Source of the DNA: Amphimedon queenslandica
Lineage: Eukaryota; Porifera; Demospongiae; Haplosclerida; Niphatidae
DNA: 58,945 nucleotides
Direction of reading: 5' to 3'
NCBI RefSeq assembly: GCF_000090795.2
Contig: NW_003546278.1
Span: forward strand, 248,066 to 307,010
Positions 21,524 through 31,075 of this stretch are shown here, in pieces (the first letter of the stretch is position 1; each line of letters starts with the position of its first letter). Made by a program: the position numbers and the translations under genes. The notes beneath the pieces are model-generated. The model saw only the letters and a list, made by a program, of their open reading frames with translations, searched no databases and had not been told where the DNA came from.

Positions 21524-22336
21524 CTACTCGTCCTCGCCCTCCTCTTCCTCCTCCTCTTCCTCAAGTTCCTTGCTCTCCACCGCTTCCTTGTCCTCCAGTT
21601 CCTTGCTCTCCACTGCTTCCTTGTCCTCCACAGCTTCCTTGCTCTCCCCCGCTTCCTTGTCCTCCGTCGCTTCCTTGTCCTCTGCCTCTTTCTTGCCCTC
21701 CGCCGCTTCCTCGTCCTCCGCCGCTTCCTTGTCCTCCGCCGCTTCCTCGTCCTCCGCCGCTTCCTCGTCCTCCGCCGCTTCCTCGTCCTCCGCCGCTTCC
21801 TCGTCCTCCGCCGCTTTCTCGTCCTCCGCCGCTTCCTCGTCCTCCGCCGCTTCCTCGTCCTCCGCCGCTTCCTCGTCATCCGCCGCTTCCTTGTCCTCCA
21901 CTGCTTCCTGTCCACCACTTTCTTGTCCTCTGCTGCTTCCTTGTACCCTACTTGATAGTCCTCCACTTCTTTGTCCTCCTCTTCCTTGTCCTCTACTTCT
22001 TTGACCCTCTCCACTAGTAGGAGGCCTGCCGGCACCATCTGCCCTTTGCCGCTCAGCATCTAGTTGCTGCTGTTGTCCTTGTTGTTGTTGTTGTTCTTCT
22101 TCTTCTTTCTCCTCTTCTTTCTTTGGCTGCATTTTTTCTTGTGCAGCAATAAGCTTCGTCACCAGAGTGCTTTGGTCCTGCAATATTTGTACCAGTATGA
22201 GGAACGTCCAAGCAAAAGTGGGCCCAGGAGCCATTTTGCCTTGCTGTTGTTCCTCATACTCAGCAATCTCCTTCAAATCTTCTGGACTGTAGCCAGCATT
22301 AGCTAGCACTGCTTCCTTGTCTTGCTCCGACATCAC
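21524..22336 (-). CDS. Acidic repeat protein, Gln/Glu-rich, function unknown
   Basis: This is an uninterrupted 270-codon ORF starting at an ATG at 22336. Residues 1-40 (SEQDKEAVLANAGYSPEDLK) look like a normal folded segment, and residues ~45-68 (FLILVQILQDQSTLVTKLIA) are amphipathic. Next come a Glu/Gln tract (70-100), a Gly/Arg/Ser-rich linker, and from ~145 to the end a run of 6-residue repeats EEAAED encoded by an 18-bp DNA repeat. It is GC-rich against AT-rich surroundings. The layout resembles the N-terminus of a retroelement gag, but I recognise no family. ORFs in the other frames of the repeat are shadows. Confidence 0.45.
   Translation of the reverse strand: MMSEQDKEAVLANAGYSPEDLKEIAEYEEQQQGKMAPGPTFAWTFLILVQILQDQSTLVTKLIAAQEKMQPKKEEEKEEEEQQQQQGQQQQLDAERQRADGAGRPPTSGEGQRSRGQGRGGQRSGGLSSRVQGSSRGQESGGQEAVEDKEAADDEEAAEDEEAAEDEEAAEDEKAAEDEEAAEDEEAAEDEEAAEDEEAAEDKEAAEDEEAAEGKKEAEDKEATEDKEAGESKEAVEDKEAVESKELEDKEAVESKELEEEEEEEEGEDE
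21590..21950. repeat. 18-bp minisatellite (CCGCCGCTTCCTCGTCCT)
   Basis: About 20 tandem units, most regular at 21710-21890. The unit length is a multiple of three, so all six frames stay open. In the minus-strand ORF it encodes EEAAED. Confidence 0.92.
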
Positions 22337-23185
22337 TAGAACTTTGGCTTGGTTTGAACTGTGAAATCCTAGTATTTTGGTGTCTCTTTATGCTACAAAA
22401 TTGGATCACTTGTAAACCTGACTAATGCGATGCTAGTTGCATGTCCAACTAGCATCTGATATCTCAGGAATACAAGTGATCCCTATAGTTAACAAGACAA
22501 CTTTTCTCCTCTTTAGATCATTTTTATTTATACTTTTTTGACTACAGAACATTTTTTTCTGGTGGTAAAAAGGTGCTAAACCATAATGCGCATGTGCAGC
22601 TAGTAACCTCACCCCCTAAATGAATCAAGAGAATAATTATTATTGAAGATTGAAAGGAACATTAAGCATTTTCACTGTAGTATATACAAAACAATTAATA
22701 ATATTTAGTCCTCTGCTTGTTTCATGTGCTTGTGCAATGTTTCTCCAGTTGATACATGGTCATACTATGGGAAAGAAAATATAATCATGTCATTTTACAA
22801 TACAGCACATATAGCTACCTGTCAGTGGTATTGGATCAGTAATAAGAACCATAAGATCCACCCTAACTTCAACTTTCCTTGTACTGTTGATATTGTCCAC
22901 AAAGCACTAGTCACTTCCAGTTTGATATGAAACAGTGCTGCATTTAAAACAGTATAAAATGTAAAGCAATTCAAATGTAGTTAGTCGATATACCTTCGTG
23001 AAATATACATATTGCCCACAGCTTTGTTAGCCAGTAAGGACAATCAGTCCTAACTGTTGCCACCCATTCACCACAATGAGGTCAAGCTGGTGTCGAAGGG
23101 GAAAAAGATGGCCATACTGCGGTGTCAATGAACAGTATCTAGAGGTATGTTATACAGTCTCTCAACTATCTAATTTTTAGTCATA
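22337..23185. other. AT-rich non-coding stretch
   Basis: No gene is supported. A 68-codon plus ORF at 22724-22930 shows no domain features. Confidence 0.4.
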
Positions 23186-23189
23186 GATT

Positions 23190-23560
23190 ATAATGGTCAA
23201 TATGACAGTGTCTACTTCATTATTCATGTATAATCATTAATATTTGTTATGGCCAATGTGACAGTGTCTAGTTCATTACTCATGTAATATCATTAATTGT
23301 GATGGCCATTATGACACTGTCTCATTATGACTAAGTACGGCCAATATGACATTGTCTCATTATGATTAATCATGGCCAATATGACACTGTCTCATTACAT
23401 TTATATTCATTAAAAGCTATGGCCAATATGACACTGCTCTTTAAAAAATTTAAGGTATGGCCAATACAACACTGTTTCATTAATAATTCAATTTAAGCTA
23501 TGGCCATTACAACACTGTCTCATAATATTATTTGTTATAAGCTACCGCCATGAATATTAT
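23190..23560. repeat. Diverged tandem repeat with unit ~45-65 bp
   Basis: About eight units, each containing ATGGCCAATATGACACTGTCTC (shown here only as the shorter core GGCCAATATGACACTGTCT) followed by a variable AT-rich spacer. Core starts are near 23193, 23254, 23301, 23340, 23374, 23421, 23460 and 23502. It lies just downstream (3') of the Helitron coding region. Confidence 0.85.
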
Positions 23561-23594
23561 GCTGTACCACTAATTATCATTCTTTTTTCTCTGT

Positions 23595-24110
23595 TTATTT
23601 TCTTTTCTTGTCATCATCACATGCATTTTTATCACTACTGTTATCGGTATTAGTAATTTTTTTATCTGCTATTGATGTATTTACACGATAATGGTTCAAG
23701 TTAATAAGGGTTAAGTATATTGCTGGTGCATTAGGATCAGCTTTATGTGTAAGTGGTGAATAACGTACCCATTCATTCCCAGACTCATTATAGGAGAATA
23801 TGCGAACATTCACTAGATCAGCCATTGTTAACATTTTGATATCTCCCTCCCACTTGTATTTCTTATCCATACCTTCTCCAACAATATATTTTCACTGGAG
23901 TCAGCCAACTACGTAGCTGCTGTTCCCTTGTAGGCATGTGCCTAATGCCGATCTGATGAAATCTTGCTGAGTGTCAGAACCTGTAATGGCATGAGGCAGA
24001 GCATTAAATAAACAACTACCATCACCAATTACATCAGTAGATCCTTTGGGTACAGTTAATTCTGTGGTTGGGCTACCCAACTTTGGTCTTATGATTTAAG
24101 AAATCCCAAG
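23595..24110 (-). pseudogene. Helitron copy 1, OTU-like cysteine protease domain
   Basis: From 24050 the minus strand reads VIGDGSCLFNALPHAITGS, the OTU catalytic D-G-x-C-L-F motif with Cys present. In the next frame, ORF 23595-23870 has KWEGDIKMLTMADLVNVRIF, SYNESGNEWVRYSPL and IYLTLINLNHYRV, the usual end of an OTU fold with the catalytic His region (N-H-Y). OTU proteases remove ubiquitin. Several animal Helitrons carry one at the C-terminus, probably for handling host ubiquitin marks. A frameshift lies between the Cys and His parts. Confidence 0.82.
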
Positions 24111-24111
24111 T

Positions 24112-24650
24112 TTAGGGCATTACACCATGCTTTTTGTGTAGGAGCATTGGGAGAATAGTATTTTGAATTACTAGCTCTTGTACGCATCCCATCATCACAC
24201 AGTTATCACTATCGTCATTATTATTATTAGTAGTAATAACAGTAGGTGGCTTTTTGGGGCAATTAGCGTTATCATTTATCGTACTGTCTGATGGCCTACT
24301 TCTCTTATCACGAGCTACCTTGTGGTGGCATATTTGTTTGATTTTTTGCTTCTGGCTCATCAATAGTTCCAGTAAGTGTAAGCTTTCTACTGCCACAATC
24401 TGTAGGAATGGCATATTGTGGGAGGTCTGGCCTGTACAACTCTCTCAAACTGTTTATTTCTTTTATGCTACAAGAGGAAACCATCATTGATTTCGGGTTG
24501 AAACATGTCAAATGGACACCAGATAGTGTTCTTACTTGTGATAGAGCAATGTCAGCCATCCCTGCGCTAAAGATATGTCAGACAGATCAATGATTGGATT
24601 ATCTAGTGACAGTCCCTGGCATTTGTGTATGGTAACAACAAAACTTAATA
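24112..24650 (-). pseudogene. Helitron copy 1, helicase C-terminus and linker
   Basis: Minus-strand reading gives TIHKCQGLSLDNPIIDLSD (SF1 motif) at 24560-24640. After a frame change comes GMADIALSQVRTLSGVHLTC (24308-24559), the last Pif1 helicase block. A low-complexity Lys/Asn/Asp-rich linker (24112-24330) leads to the OTU domain. Segment 24308-24559 matches the start of the plus-strand fragment at 43399. Confidence 0.78.
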
Positions 24651-25304
24651 TCAAAGGAAACTGGCTTCTATACAATGACATTTTTCATTACCATAAACTT
24701 TCTCATGACTCTCAATCTCACAAGGATCAGTTATTCTATCAAATTTAACTGTTATGCGTGTTTCTGAAATGGCCTGCACTGTACCAAGTGCTCCATTTAC
24801 AAATCCCTTTTCAACATTTACATTACTACGCAATATTACTCTAGCCCTCACAGAAAATTTTAATTTGGCTTCCAAACCACCAGTATTTCTTCTTAAACTT
24901 TTTTCCTAAATCATCATCATCTTTCTTTCTACGTACATGTATGTTGCCAGTACCATCAATTAAATTTGTGGCTCTTATTGTTATGGTAGGACTTGGTAGA
25001 TTAGCCAGCATTGTTTCATTAAATTCTTTGCACATGTCTACTTTTGGAAAGAGGCAAGCTGGGGCATTACCAATCTGTTGTAATATTTTAAAGTTTTTCT
25101 CAATGGGCATCAAAAATACTCTTTCAGAAAGTGTAGCGAAAGTCTAGATGTCTGGAAAGCCCCGTCTCACTTTGTCCAACATTTCCAAAAATTTCTGGTC
25201 GGTTTATTGCCTTTCGTTTATAGTCAATTCGTCATAGGTGACAGTATCACGCCATATATTTACTGCACCCATACCATCAAGTCTGTAATTCAGTGTTGAT
25301 GTTG
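24651..25304 (-). pseudogene. Helitron copy 1, helicase middle part
   Basis: ORF 24651-24875 has LKFSVRARVILRSNVNVEKG and FVNGALGTVQAI, a conserved Pif1/Helitron block. ORF 24841-25113 has ACLFPKVDMCKEFNETMLAN. The two overlap in different frames, showing one frameshift near 24860. The region 25114-25304 is in mixed frames (the minus strand reads through the segment following the Walker B motif). Confidence 0.78.
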
Positions 25305-26609
25305 TTACTTTGTCAAACACTGGCTCGCTACGAACTGGTGGCAATTGAATAATGTCACAAACAATAAGGACATCTTACCAAACCATTTGTCTGATTTGAA
25401 TAAGTCATTCATTCTCATGTGTATAGAAGTGAGAGTGAGGCAACCATGGACACTTTTATCAATGATTACCATTTTCAGATCCTGCAGCTCGGTTTTCATT
25501 ACTTTGTGACTAGCGTTTGGTATTGACCGGTATGAGGCAAACTGTCCATCGTGTTCTATTGGCAGCTGAAATAGTCTGTGTACTGTCACACCTCCCACAT
25601 TGTAAGCTGTTAAACCTGTTGGAGCACAGACTGCACATGTCTGTTTGGTCATTGTTGACCAGAGGCCTTTCACTAGTGCTTTAATTGCCTCAATAAGAAA
25701 AGATTTACCAGTGCCACCCACACCACTAATAAACATGTGCAATGGTTTTACACTTTCTGATTGCTCTTTTTTTTGTTTCGATTTATTTTCGTATTCAATT
25801 TGCCTCAAGAGATGAGATTTTACATGATCAAAGATATGTTTTTGATCTTTGTTTGGATTGATTCTCTCTCGTATAGTCAGACTAGATCCAGTGTCCTTAT
25901 CTCTCACATCATTCATTCCATCTTTAATCTGTCCCATCATTTGTGGATCATCGTCTTCCACATCATTTTCCTCTTCTCTGTTGGCTGCTCTGGTATCTTG
26001 TATGTCTTTTAATTTCTTTCTACATTTGAGCAACTTTCTGAATTTCTCGTTTGCTTCAACACACCTGTCATGGTCGACAATGTGGCGATCAAATGCTTCC
26101 TGGATAGTTTTACCATTGTTCACTAATTCATCCTCATTTCTAAATGGCCTGAAAAGGAGAATGATGGCATAACAGAAACTGTCCCTCTGATTTTCCTTAT
26201 AGACATCAAAATCAATAAAATTAGGAAGGTGCTCCTTCTGTAATTCTCTATAGCATTGTTCGCCATTTTTATCTTTGCCACTGTAAGTGACCTTGGCTAC
26301 AAAGTCATAAAGGCAATACTCTTCATATTCTTGCGGTCTGTTTGGATAAAAGTGAGTGACAGGGCCCTCCCCATTAAAGTCTTCAGTTGATGGATCGTTT
26401 GCTGCTATTTCTTTAACTTCACTGAGTTTCTTTATCAGATTTTTTCTTTTATGTCGCATTTCTACTTTGATCCATGCTACTTCCCTTGATTTTGTGGAAA
26501 GTGGCTCACCGAGTAATATATCACATCTTTTGTATAGTCCAATCGGTCGGCTGTCGAGACATCTCATGCCTATTCTGAATAATTTACTGTAGATGCCTCT
26601 ATCATCCAA
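25305..26609 (-). pseudogene. Helitron copy 1, Pif1-family helicase N-terminal part
   Basis: This is a 434-codon ORF. Early residues (RIGMRCLDSRPIGLYKRCDI, later YCLYDFVAKVTYSG) match the region joining the Rep and helicase domains. A Glu/Asp-rich linker follows, then NPNKDQKHIFDHV, Walker A in SGVGGTGKSFLIEAIK (~residue 292), CAVCAPTGLTAYNVGG and VHRLFQLP. Walker B should read I-I-D-E but is MVIIDKSVHG here, so the catalytic Glu is Lys. After a further frameshift the ORF ends in garbled sequence (VTLFNCHQFV in place of the usual G-D-x-x-Q-L-P-P-V). It unwinds DNA during rolling-circle transposition in intact relatives. Confidence 0.88.
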
Positions 26610-26618
26610 GATGTTATG

Positions 26619-27862
26619 TCAGAGATCCTGCATGTGACCCCTTTCTGCCTTTGTCACGTACCCACTGACATAATCGGCCTGAGCCAGAGAACACGCACTG
26701 GTAAACAATACATCGACATTCGCCTTCCATAGCAACAGAAGCAGAGGATTGTAATCACTGACTCTCACTTCTTCCTCGCTCCGTTTAAGGTGATATATCC
26801 TTTTCTCTGCTTTCATGCTTTGCTAAAAATTTTTCAGTCCTGTCTCTTCAGAAACTGGGCGAGGAAATCACTTTGTAACAAATGCATTTTTACTAAACTT
26901 CCTTTTTTTCTTAAAGTAATTGCTGCGCTTGTGTAACTGGTAACTTGTGACAATTTCATGTCATTCTGGGCAGGTATCTTTACTTGGTATGTTACAGGTT
27001 ACTCTTTCATCTATGAATCTGACAACATTTTCGACTCTACTCTCGCAGACAACTGGAGCGTTGGCTATTTAGATTAACAGTGATAGTGAGCAGCTCGTTT
27101 GGCCTGGTATTCTTCCTTTTAATAGAACTCTCTAACCTGGCCCAAAACCTGTCCCTTGATTAATACTTTATTTAACATTTCGTTAAACTTTAGAGAAAAC
27201 TGTCTCAAAACAGATACTGGATCTTCAGTGCATAGTTTGCCTGTATTATATGATGGTGGGACAGTGTTTACTTTATTCAAATATTCTCCTATGTCTTTGG
27301 AGGTATATTCTGCACAGCTAAAAGTTAGAAAGTGGGAGACCCAAACTCTGCTATTATGAATTTCACTTCACTTCTTCTCAGGTACCAGTATTGGTTTGAG
27401 CCACGAACAGTGTTCATCATGGTACAGAGCCTCTTTTCAAGAAGTTCTCCATTCGTTTTGACTTGGTCTACGAACTGTGCAGTAGTCATGGAAGGACCTT
27501 TCACTGTATTGAGCAGTTTGAATATGCCACCCTTCAACTCCTTGATCTGTTTGATTCTGAGGTAGAAAAGGTAAGAGTGGCACAATCGATATCGAGAGTC
27601 TTCGCTCAAAATTTGAGACTATGTATTCGGCTAAATTTAGATTTACTGGCCTGGGATGATACTCTCCAAACTTCCCAGTTGAAAAAAGAGTCGGAAAGCA
27701 CATGACGTCTAACTGCATCAGTCTGTAAATGCATGGGTCTTCACTGACATGCATCATCTTATATTGCTGGATGTCGCTCCACTTGTTTAAATTTGAATTC
27801 ATGTTCTGAATCGTGTAAGACTGGAAGCCTAAAATGTCCTCATCGGTTGCTTTCTCCACCAT
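26619..27862 (-). pseudogene. Helitron copy 1, Helitron-like N domain with HUH nuclease
   Basis: ORF 27437-27862 starts with DEDILGFQSYTIQN and has MQLDVMCFPTLFSTGKFGEY. A frameshift near 27600 leads into EDSRYRLCHSYLFYLR, FVDQVKTNGELLEKRL and NTVRGSNQYWYLRRSEVKFI (27325-27609). Another leads to FSCAEYTSKDIGEYL and GQVLGQVREFY. At 27060-27110 comes EEYQAKRAAHYHC, the His-x-His (HUH) site. At ~26900 the reading HEIVTSYQLHKRSNYFKKK holds the expected nuclease Tyr. ORF 26619-26816 adds EEEVRVSDYNPLLLLLWKAN. Stops at several places break it. Confidence 0.85.
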
Positions 27863-27961
27863 ACCACTTGTAGCACTTTTGGCTGTTTCGACGACTTTTT
27901 TTGCTTCATCATCTAAAAATTTGTTGTCAAGATTTTCGTAAAGCCAGTTGATGTTTTTAAG

Positions 27962-28507
27962 TTAGTCAAATGCATCTTGTACTTTTTTACATGAACTAAA
28001 GTGCACCAGACTTTTTTTTGTAGCTTCACTGTTTAAAATGACAAGCAATTCCGGATTTGGCAGATGTTTTGGTCTAAACTCTCCTGCTTTACTTAAAGAT
28101 TTGATTGTTTTTTCAACTGGCAATGGGAGATAAAACAGTGTCCCTTTGCATGCTTTTAAAGAATTGTACTTTGGGACTTTAGCAGTGTAAGTTCCCAGTC
28201 TAACAACAGTTCGGAAGAATTTTGCTAGTTGAATTAACAGAGTACTAAAGGCGTCTAGGCCTTTAAGCTCGTCTGGCAAAGGCTCACTTTGCAAACCATT
28301 TAATACACATCTGTTAGGAATTTCATTGTTTTTCATTGTAGGCTTGCAATTTTTACAAATTGAAAGCTGTTTGCTGCTAAATATTAGATCATAATCGGTG
28401 AGGAAGGCTTCCAATTGTCTCCAAACCCCACTCTCTTTGTCCTTACCAAAAACTTTGGCCTTATAGAACTCAGCTAACATGTTAACATTTTCTTTAAGTA
28501 GCTTCAC
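27962..28507 (-). pseudogene. Helitron copy 1, DUF6570-like segment
   Basis: This 182-codon ORF has SICKNCKPTMKNNEIPNRCV, then NGLQSEPLPDELKGLDAFST, then KACKGTLFYLPLPVEKTIKS and LPNPELLVILNSEATKKSLV. The C-x2-C near the start, the NGL-x-x-x-P-x-P-x-x-L motif and the KG block are typical of the DUF6570-like part that precedes the Rep domain in animal Helitrons. A frame change separates it from the upstream part. Confidence 0.75.
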
Positions 28508-29200
28508 TTTAAGTCTGAATCCCTAAAATTCATGTCGCTATCACTCGTGATATCTTGATGAGAAAATTTGGGCAACATCACTCTTTTTGTTATTTGGATC
28601 AAACTCAGTTGCAATTTAATCAAAGCATCCACATCTCCTTCACTTAATGCTTGATTTATTAGATTGACAGCTTCATCATAATTTCTGTCTTGATATACAT
28701 TACGCAGAAAAGTGTGTAGCATTCACTGTATTAAATACAGTGTTATTGCAACACCTGTAAGGGTGTCATGGCTATCCTTTAACTTTGACACAAGTTGTAG
28801 TGTTGTAGTAACACCCCTCTTTCAATAGAACAACACCAAGCTAGATTGATTCAACACCCCAATAGTAAACAACACCCAAATTTGTGACACCCACGAGTGT
28901 ATGCCAACACCTCAGTTTTAACAGTGTTGGATAGTGAGGAGTAGCAGCTCTCAGTATTCTTAGCTTGTTTTTACATGTACTGTCATCCTCATAACAAGTC
29001 AATGGATGACCATTCTTTTGTTGATCATGCTCATTTGGGCAACCTATTACTACGTTTCTCAAAATTTTTTGAAATTCCTTAGCAGGTTTACTGAATGCTG
29101 TTAAATCTTTGATTGTTTCGATTATACAATCTGTCAGTGGTTTACAGTAATCAGTACATGCTATTTTTACAGTTCCTTTTAACCCATTTACCACTGTCTA
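28504..29200 (-). pseudogene. Helitron copy 1, N-terminal region split by a MITE
   Basis: ORF 28841-29194 has a run with IACTDYCKPLTDCIIETIKD, a cysteine-containing block and RILRAATPHYP. ORF 28504-28722 has LHTFLRNVYQDRNYDEAVNL. The two join in frame (PHYP-M-LHTFL) if the MITE at 28724-28926 and one TT target copy are removed. This region precedes DUF6570 in the element. I know no function for it. Confidence 0.72.
28724..28926. mobile_element. 203-bp MITE inside the Helitron coding region
   Basis: It starts CACTGTATTAAATACAGTG and ends AACAGTG, with imperfect terminal inverted repeats of the type CACTGT-x-TTAAAA. It is flanked by TT on both sides (28722-28723 and 28927-28928). Its interior repeats AACACC/GGTGTT motifs. 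Removing the element plus one TT fuses the flanking Helitron ORFs in frame, which fixes the boundaries. Confidence 0.85.
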
Positions 29201-29990
29201 CATCGTTCTTCTTTTTTGTGTGACTAGTAACAACATTATCATTTTGTACGTCTTTTTCTTCATCTTTGCTTAAAATTACGTCATTATCGTCATCAAAACA
29301 ATAGTCAAAAAGTTTTGCTAAATCATTGTCGTCTAAAATTACAGTAGCATCATTTAAAGTTGATGGGGCATGTTTATAGCATGCTTAGTAAAAGTGTGGC
29401 TCACAACTGGCCACGTGATACGAATCACAAAATTCCCCATTGCCAATGTATGTATTATTAACTTTTTTGATTACCTCAAGTAGCATCCAGCAAAATGTCT
29501 ACATTTATTTCATATTACAGTAACAAGTGTCCTAGCTGCAATTAAATTAATACTCGACTGCAAGAGAGCAATGGGCAAGGACTTGTCAATATCAAAAGCA
29601 TCTTTCAATTGCTTTTGTACTCCTTTATTCAAAGCAAGTTTTAGTCTAATTATTGCTATGTATTTGTTTTTGAGATAAATTTTTGGTTCGGCTAAATAGT
29701 ATCTAGCTCTTCTGTTTTGTCTTAATTTGAGAAAATCTTTCTTATAATATTCCCTATTGTTTGTCTCTTTTGTAATATTCTTGCAATGACTTTAGATCTC
29801 TTCTTAGCTGATACACTTCTTGTTGGTGGATTTAAGTTACGCTTTATTCTATAGTTTTGTCTTAGCTTGGCATTTTTTGTGTTAGCCACAGCAGCATAAT
29901 GCTGTCTGCCATTATCTATAATTTGCTGACTGTGAGAGGCGTAATACACATTCATAATTTTTTTCTTTGTTCTAAATTAGAAGCATAATT
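29197..29990 (-). pseudogene. Helitron copy 1, N-terminal region between repeats and MITE-split segment
   Basis: Minus-strand readings give NDATVILDDNDLAKLFDYCF with an acidic stretch (29220-29390), RARYYLAEPKIYLKNKYIAI and LALNKGVQKQLKDAFDIDKS (29570-29720), and ORF 29722-29955 (MNVYYASHSQQIIDN, later SVSAKKRSKVIARILQKRQ). All are on the element's strand and in order, with frameshifts between. No catalytic motif is seen. The basic segment may bind DNA. Confidence 0.6.
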
Positions 29991-30255
29991 ATCCTTAAAA
30001 CCTTCAAATCTCTCTTGACGATTAGCAATATAATTATCTTTAAATGCCTCTAATCTCTCTTTACGATTAGCAATGTAATTATCTTTAAAAGCCTGTAATA
30101 TCTCTTCACGATTAGCAATATAATTATCTTTAAATGCCTCTAATTTCTCTTCACGATCAGCATATTAATTATCTGTAGCTGCATCTAATCTCTCTTCACG
30201 ATTAGCAATATATGTATCTTTAAATGCCTTTAATCTCTCTTTATGATGAGAATTT
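29991..30255 (-). repeat. 45-bp tandem repeat encoding 15-residue units of the Helitron N-terminus
   Basis: Six units of 45 bp encode, on the minus strand, KDNYIANREERLEAF with variation. One unit carries a stop (D-N-stop-Y-A-D-R). The length of exactly three times 15 and the substitution pattern show that it evolved as a coding repeat. The units are predicted to be helical and charged. The outermost unit runs directly into the foldback element. Confidence 0.85.
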
Positions 30256-31008
30256 ATGCGCACGTGATTAGCATGAATATGATCAACCTAACCACAGAAT
30301 GTAACTTATCAATTTAAGAAATAAGAATGGAAACAAGTAAATNNNNNNNNNNAGTATTTGGGAAATAACCATTGTCTTTTGCAAGTTCATGCAGTGGTGT
30401 AGGATATCTTCTCACACCAGTTTGCAAGTACTCTCTTGTTTCTTTACTTTTTCCCATTTTAATCCTACTGCTTTTCCATTTTTAATGTTTTTTATTTACT
30501 TGTTTCCATTCTTTTTTCTTAAATTAATAAATTACATTCTGTGGTTAGATTAATCATATTCATGCTAATCACGTGCACATAAATTAAAATGGCGTCAAAC
30601 CACAAACCCACGCAGTGTCTGCAGCTGGATTTTGACTTCCATTTTGTTCTCTACTTCATTCTTTTGGAATCCACCTTTGTGGTCCTTGACCCAAGCACAA
30701 AAGAATGATGTAAAAGCCAACTGGAGCAGTTCTCTGGTTTAAAAGATTAGAGGGGCCATAGAAGAAGATGAAAGAAAGAAGAAAAAGTCTGAAGAAGTTT
30801 GCAGAAAATTGAATTTGGGCCTATTCTTCAAAAAAGCTCTCGCTACATTACAGTCCAATTTAAAGGTACCAGGAGATTTGCTCAGTGAAGGAGAACTCAT
30901 CTAAGCCATTTATAAGGCTGTACAACAAAATAAAAGAGTTATAAGGGTTTAAAAATCATAAATACAGTTGCCATCTTGAAAAACCAACCTCAATACTACA
31001 TATAGGCT
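30251..31008. mobile_element. Dispersed foldback repeat, copy 1, containing the assembly gap
   Basis: 30251-30342 is the inverted complement of 30493-30585 (ATTTACTTGTTTCCATTC with TTTCTTAAATT, and TAATCACGTGC). The N gap lies between the arms. The right-hand part (30350-31008) matches 34155-34826 of copy 2 along its length, ending near CAACCTCAATACTACAT. It contains short plus-strand readings such as MASNHKPTQCLQL and KVPGDLLSEGELI-stop, the latter shared with copy 2. Confidence 0.8.
30343..30352. other. Assembly gap (10 N)
   Basis: Ten N characters sit at the tip side of an inverted repeat. Compared with copy 2 (34040-34314), the inner left arm is missing here, so unresolved hairpin sequence is probably hidden in the gap. 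Confidence 0.97.
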
Positions 31009-31075
31009 ACCACCTATATAATAATCTGATACTTTCTGTTTATTTTGGGTCCGATATATTTTGATTTGGCTAGGT

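Larger units (their letters stand above)
23590..30250 (-). mobile_element. Long degenerate Helitron (Rep-helicase with OTU)
   Basis: All coding homology on the minus strand from 30250 down to 23590 belongs to one Helitron-type protein. The order is an N-terminal 15-residue repeat array, a DUF6570-like segment, the Helitron-like N domain with the HUH nuclease, a Pif1-family helicase, and a C-terminal OTU protease. Helitrons transpose as rolling circles using the HUH tyrosine nuclease and the helicase. Individual domains are annotated separately. Numerous frameshifts, several stops, and a MITE at 28724-28926 make it non-functional. The terminal TC and CTRR ends were not identified. The 5' end is cut by the foldback repeat at 30251. 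Confidence 0.88.

Noticed and set aside
21403..22017. Plus-strand Pro/Ser-rich ORFs of 166-204 codons opposite the acidic repeat ORF
   Set aside because: The 18-bp repeat leaves all frames open. Only the minus-strand ORF has a convincing non-repeat N-terminus.
23190..23560. Regularly spaced repeats as a CRISPR-like array
   Set aside because: Spacing is irregular (about 35-65 bp), repeats are diverged, spacers are AT-rich decayed parts of the same unit, and there are no cas genes.
25761..26592. Plus-strand hydrophobic ORFs (up to 107 codons) opposite the Helitron helicase
   Set aside because: They are antisense to a clear Pif1 helicase ORF and have no independent signal.
29991..30255. Regular repeats resembling a CRISPR array
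   Set aside because: Units are 45 bp without unique spacers, encode a peptide repeat on the Helitron strand, and the context is eukaryotic.
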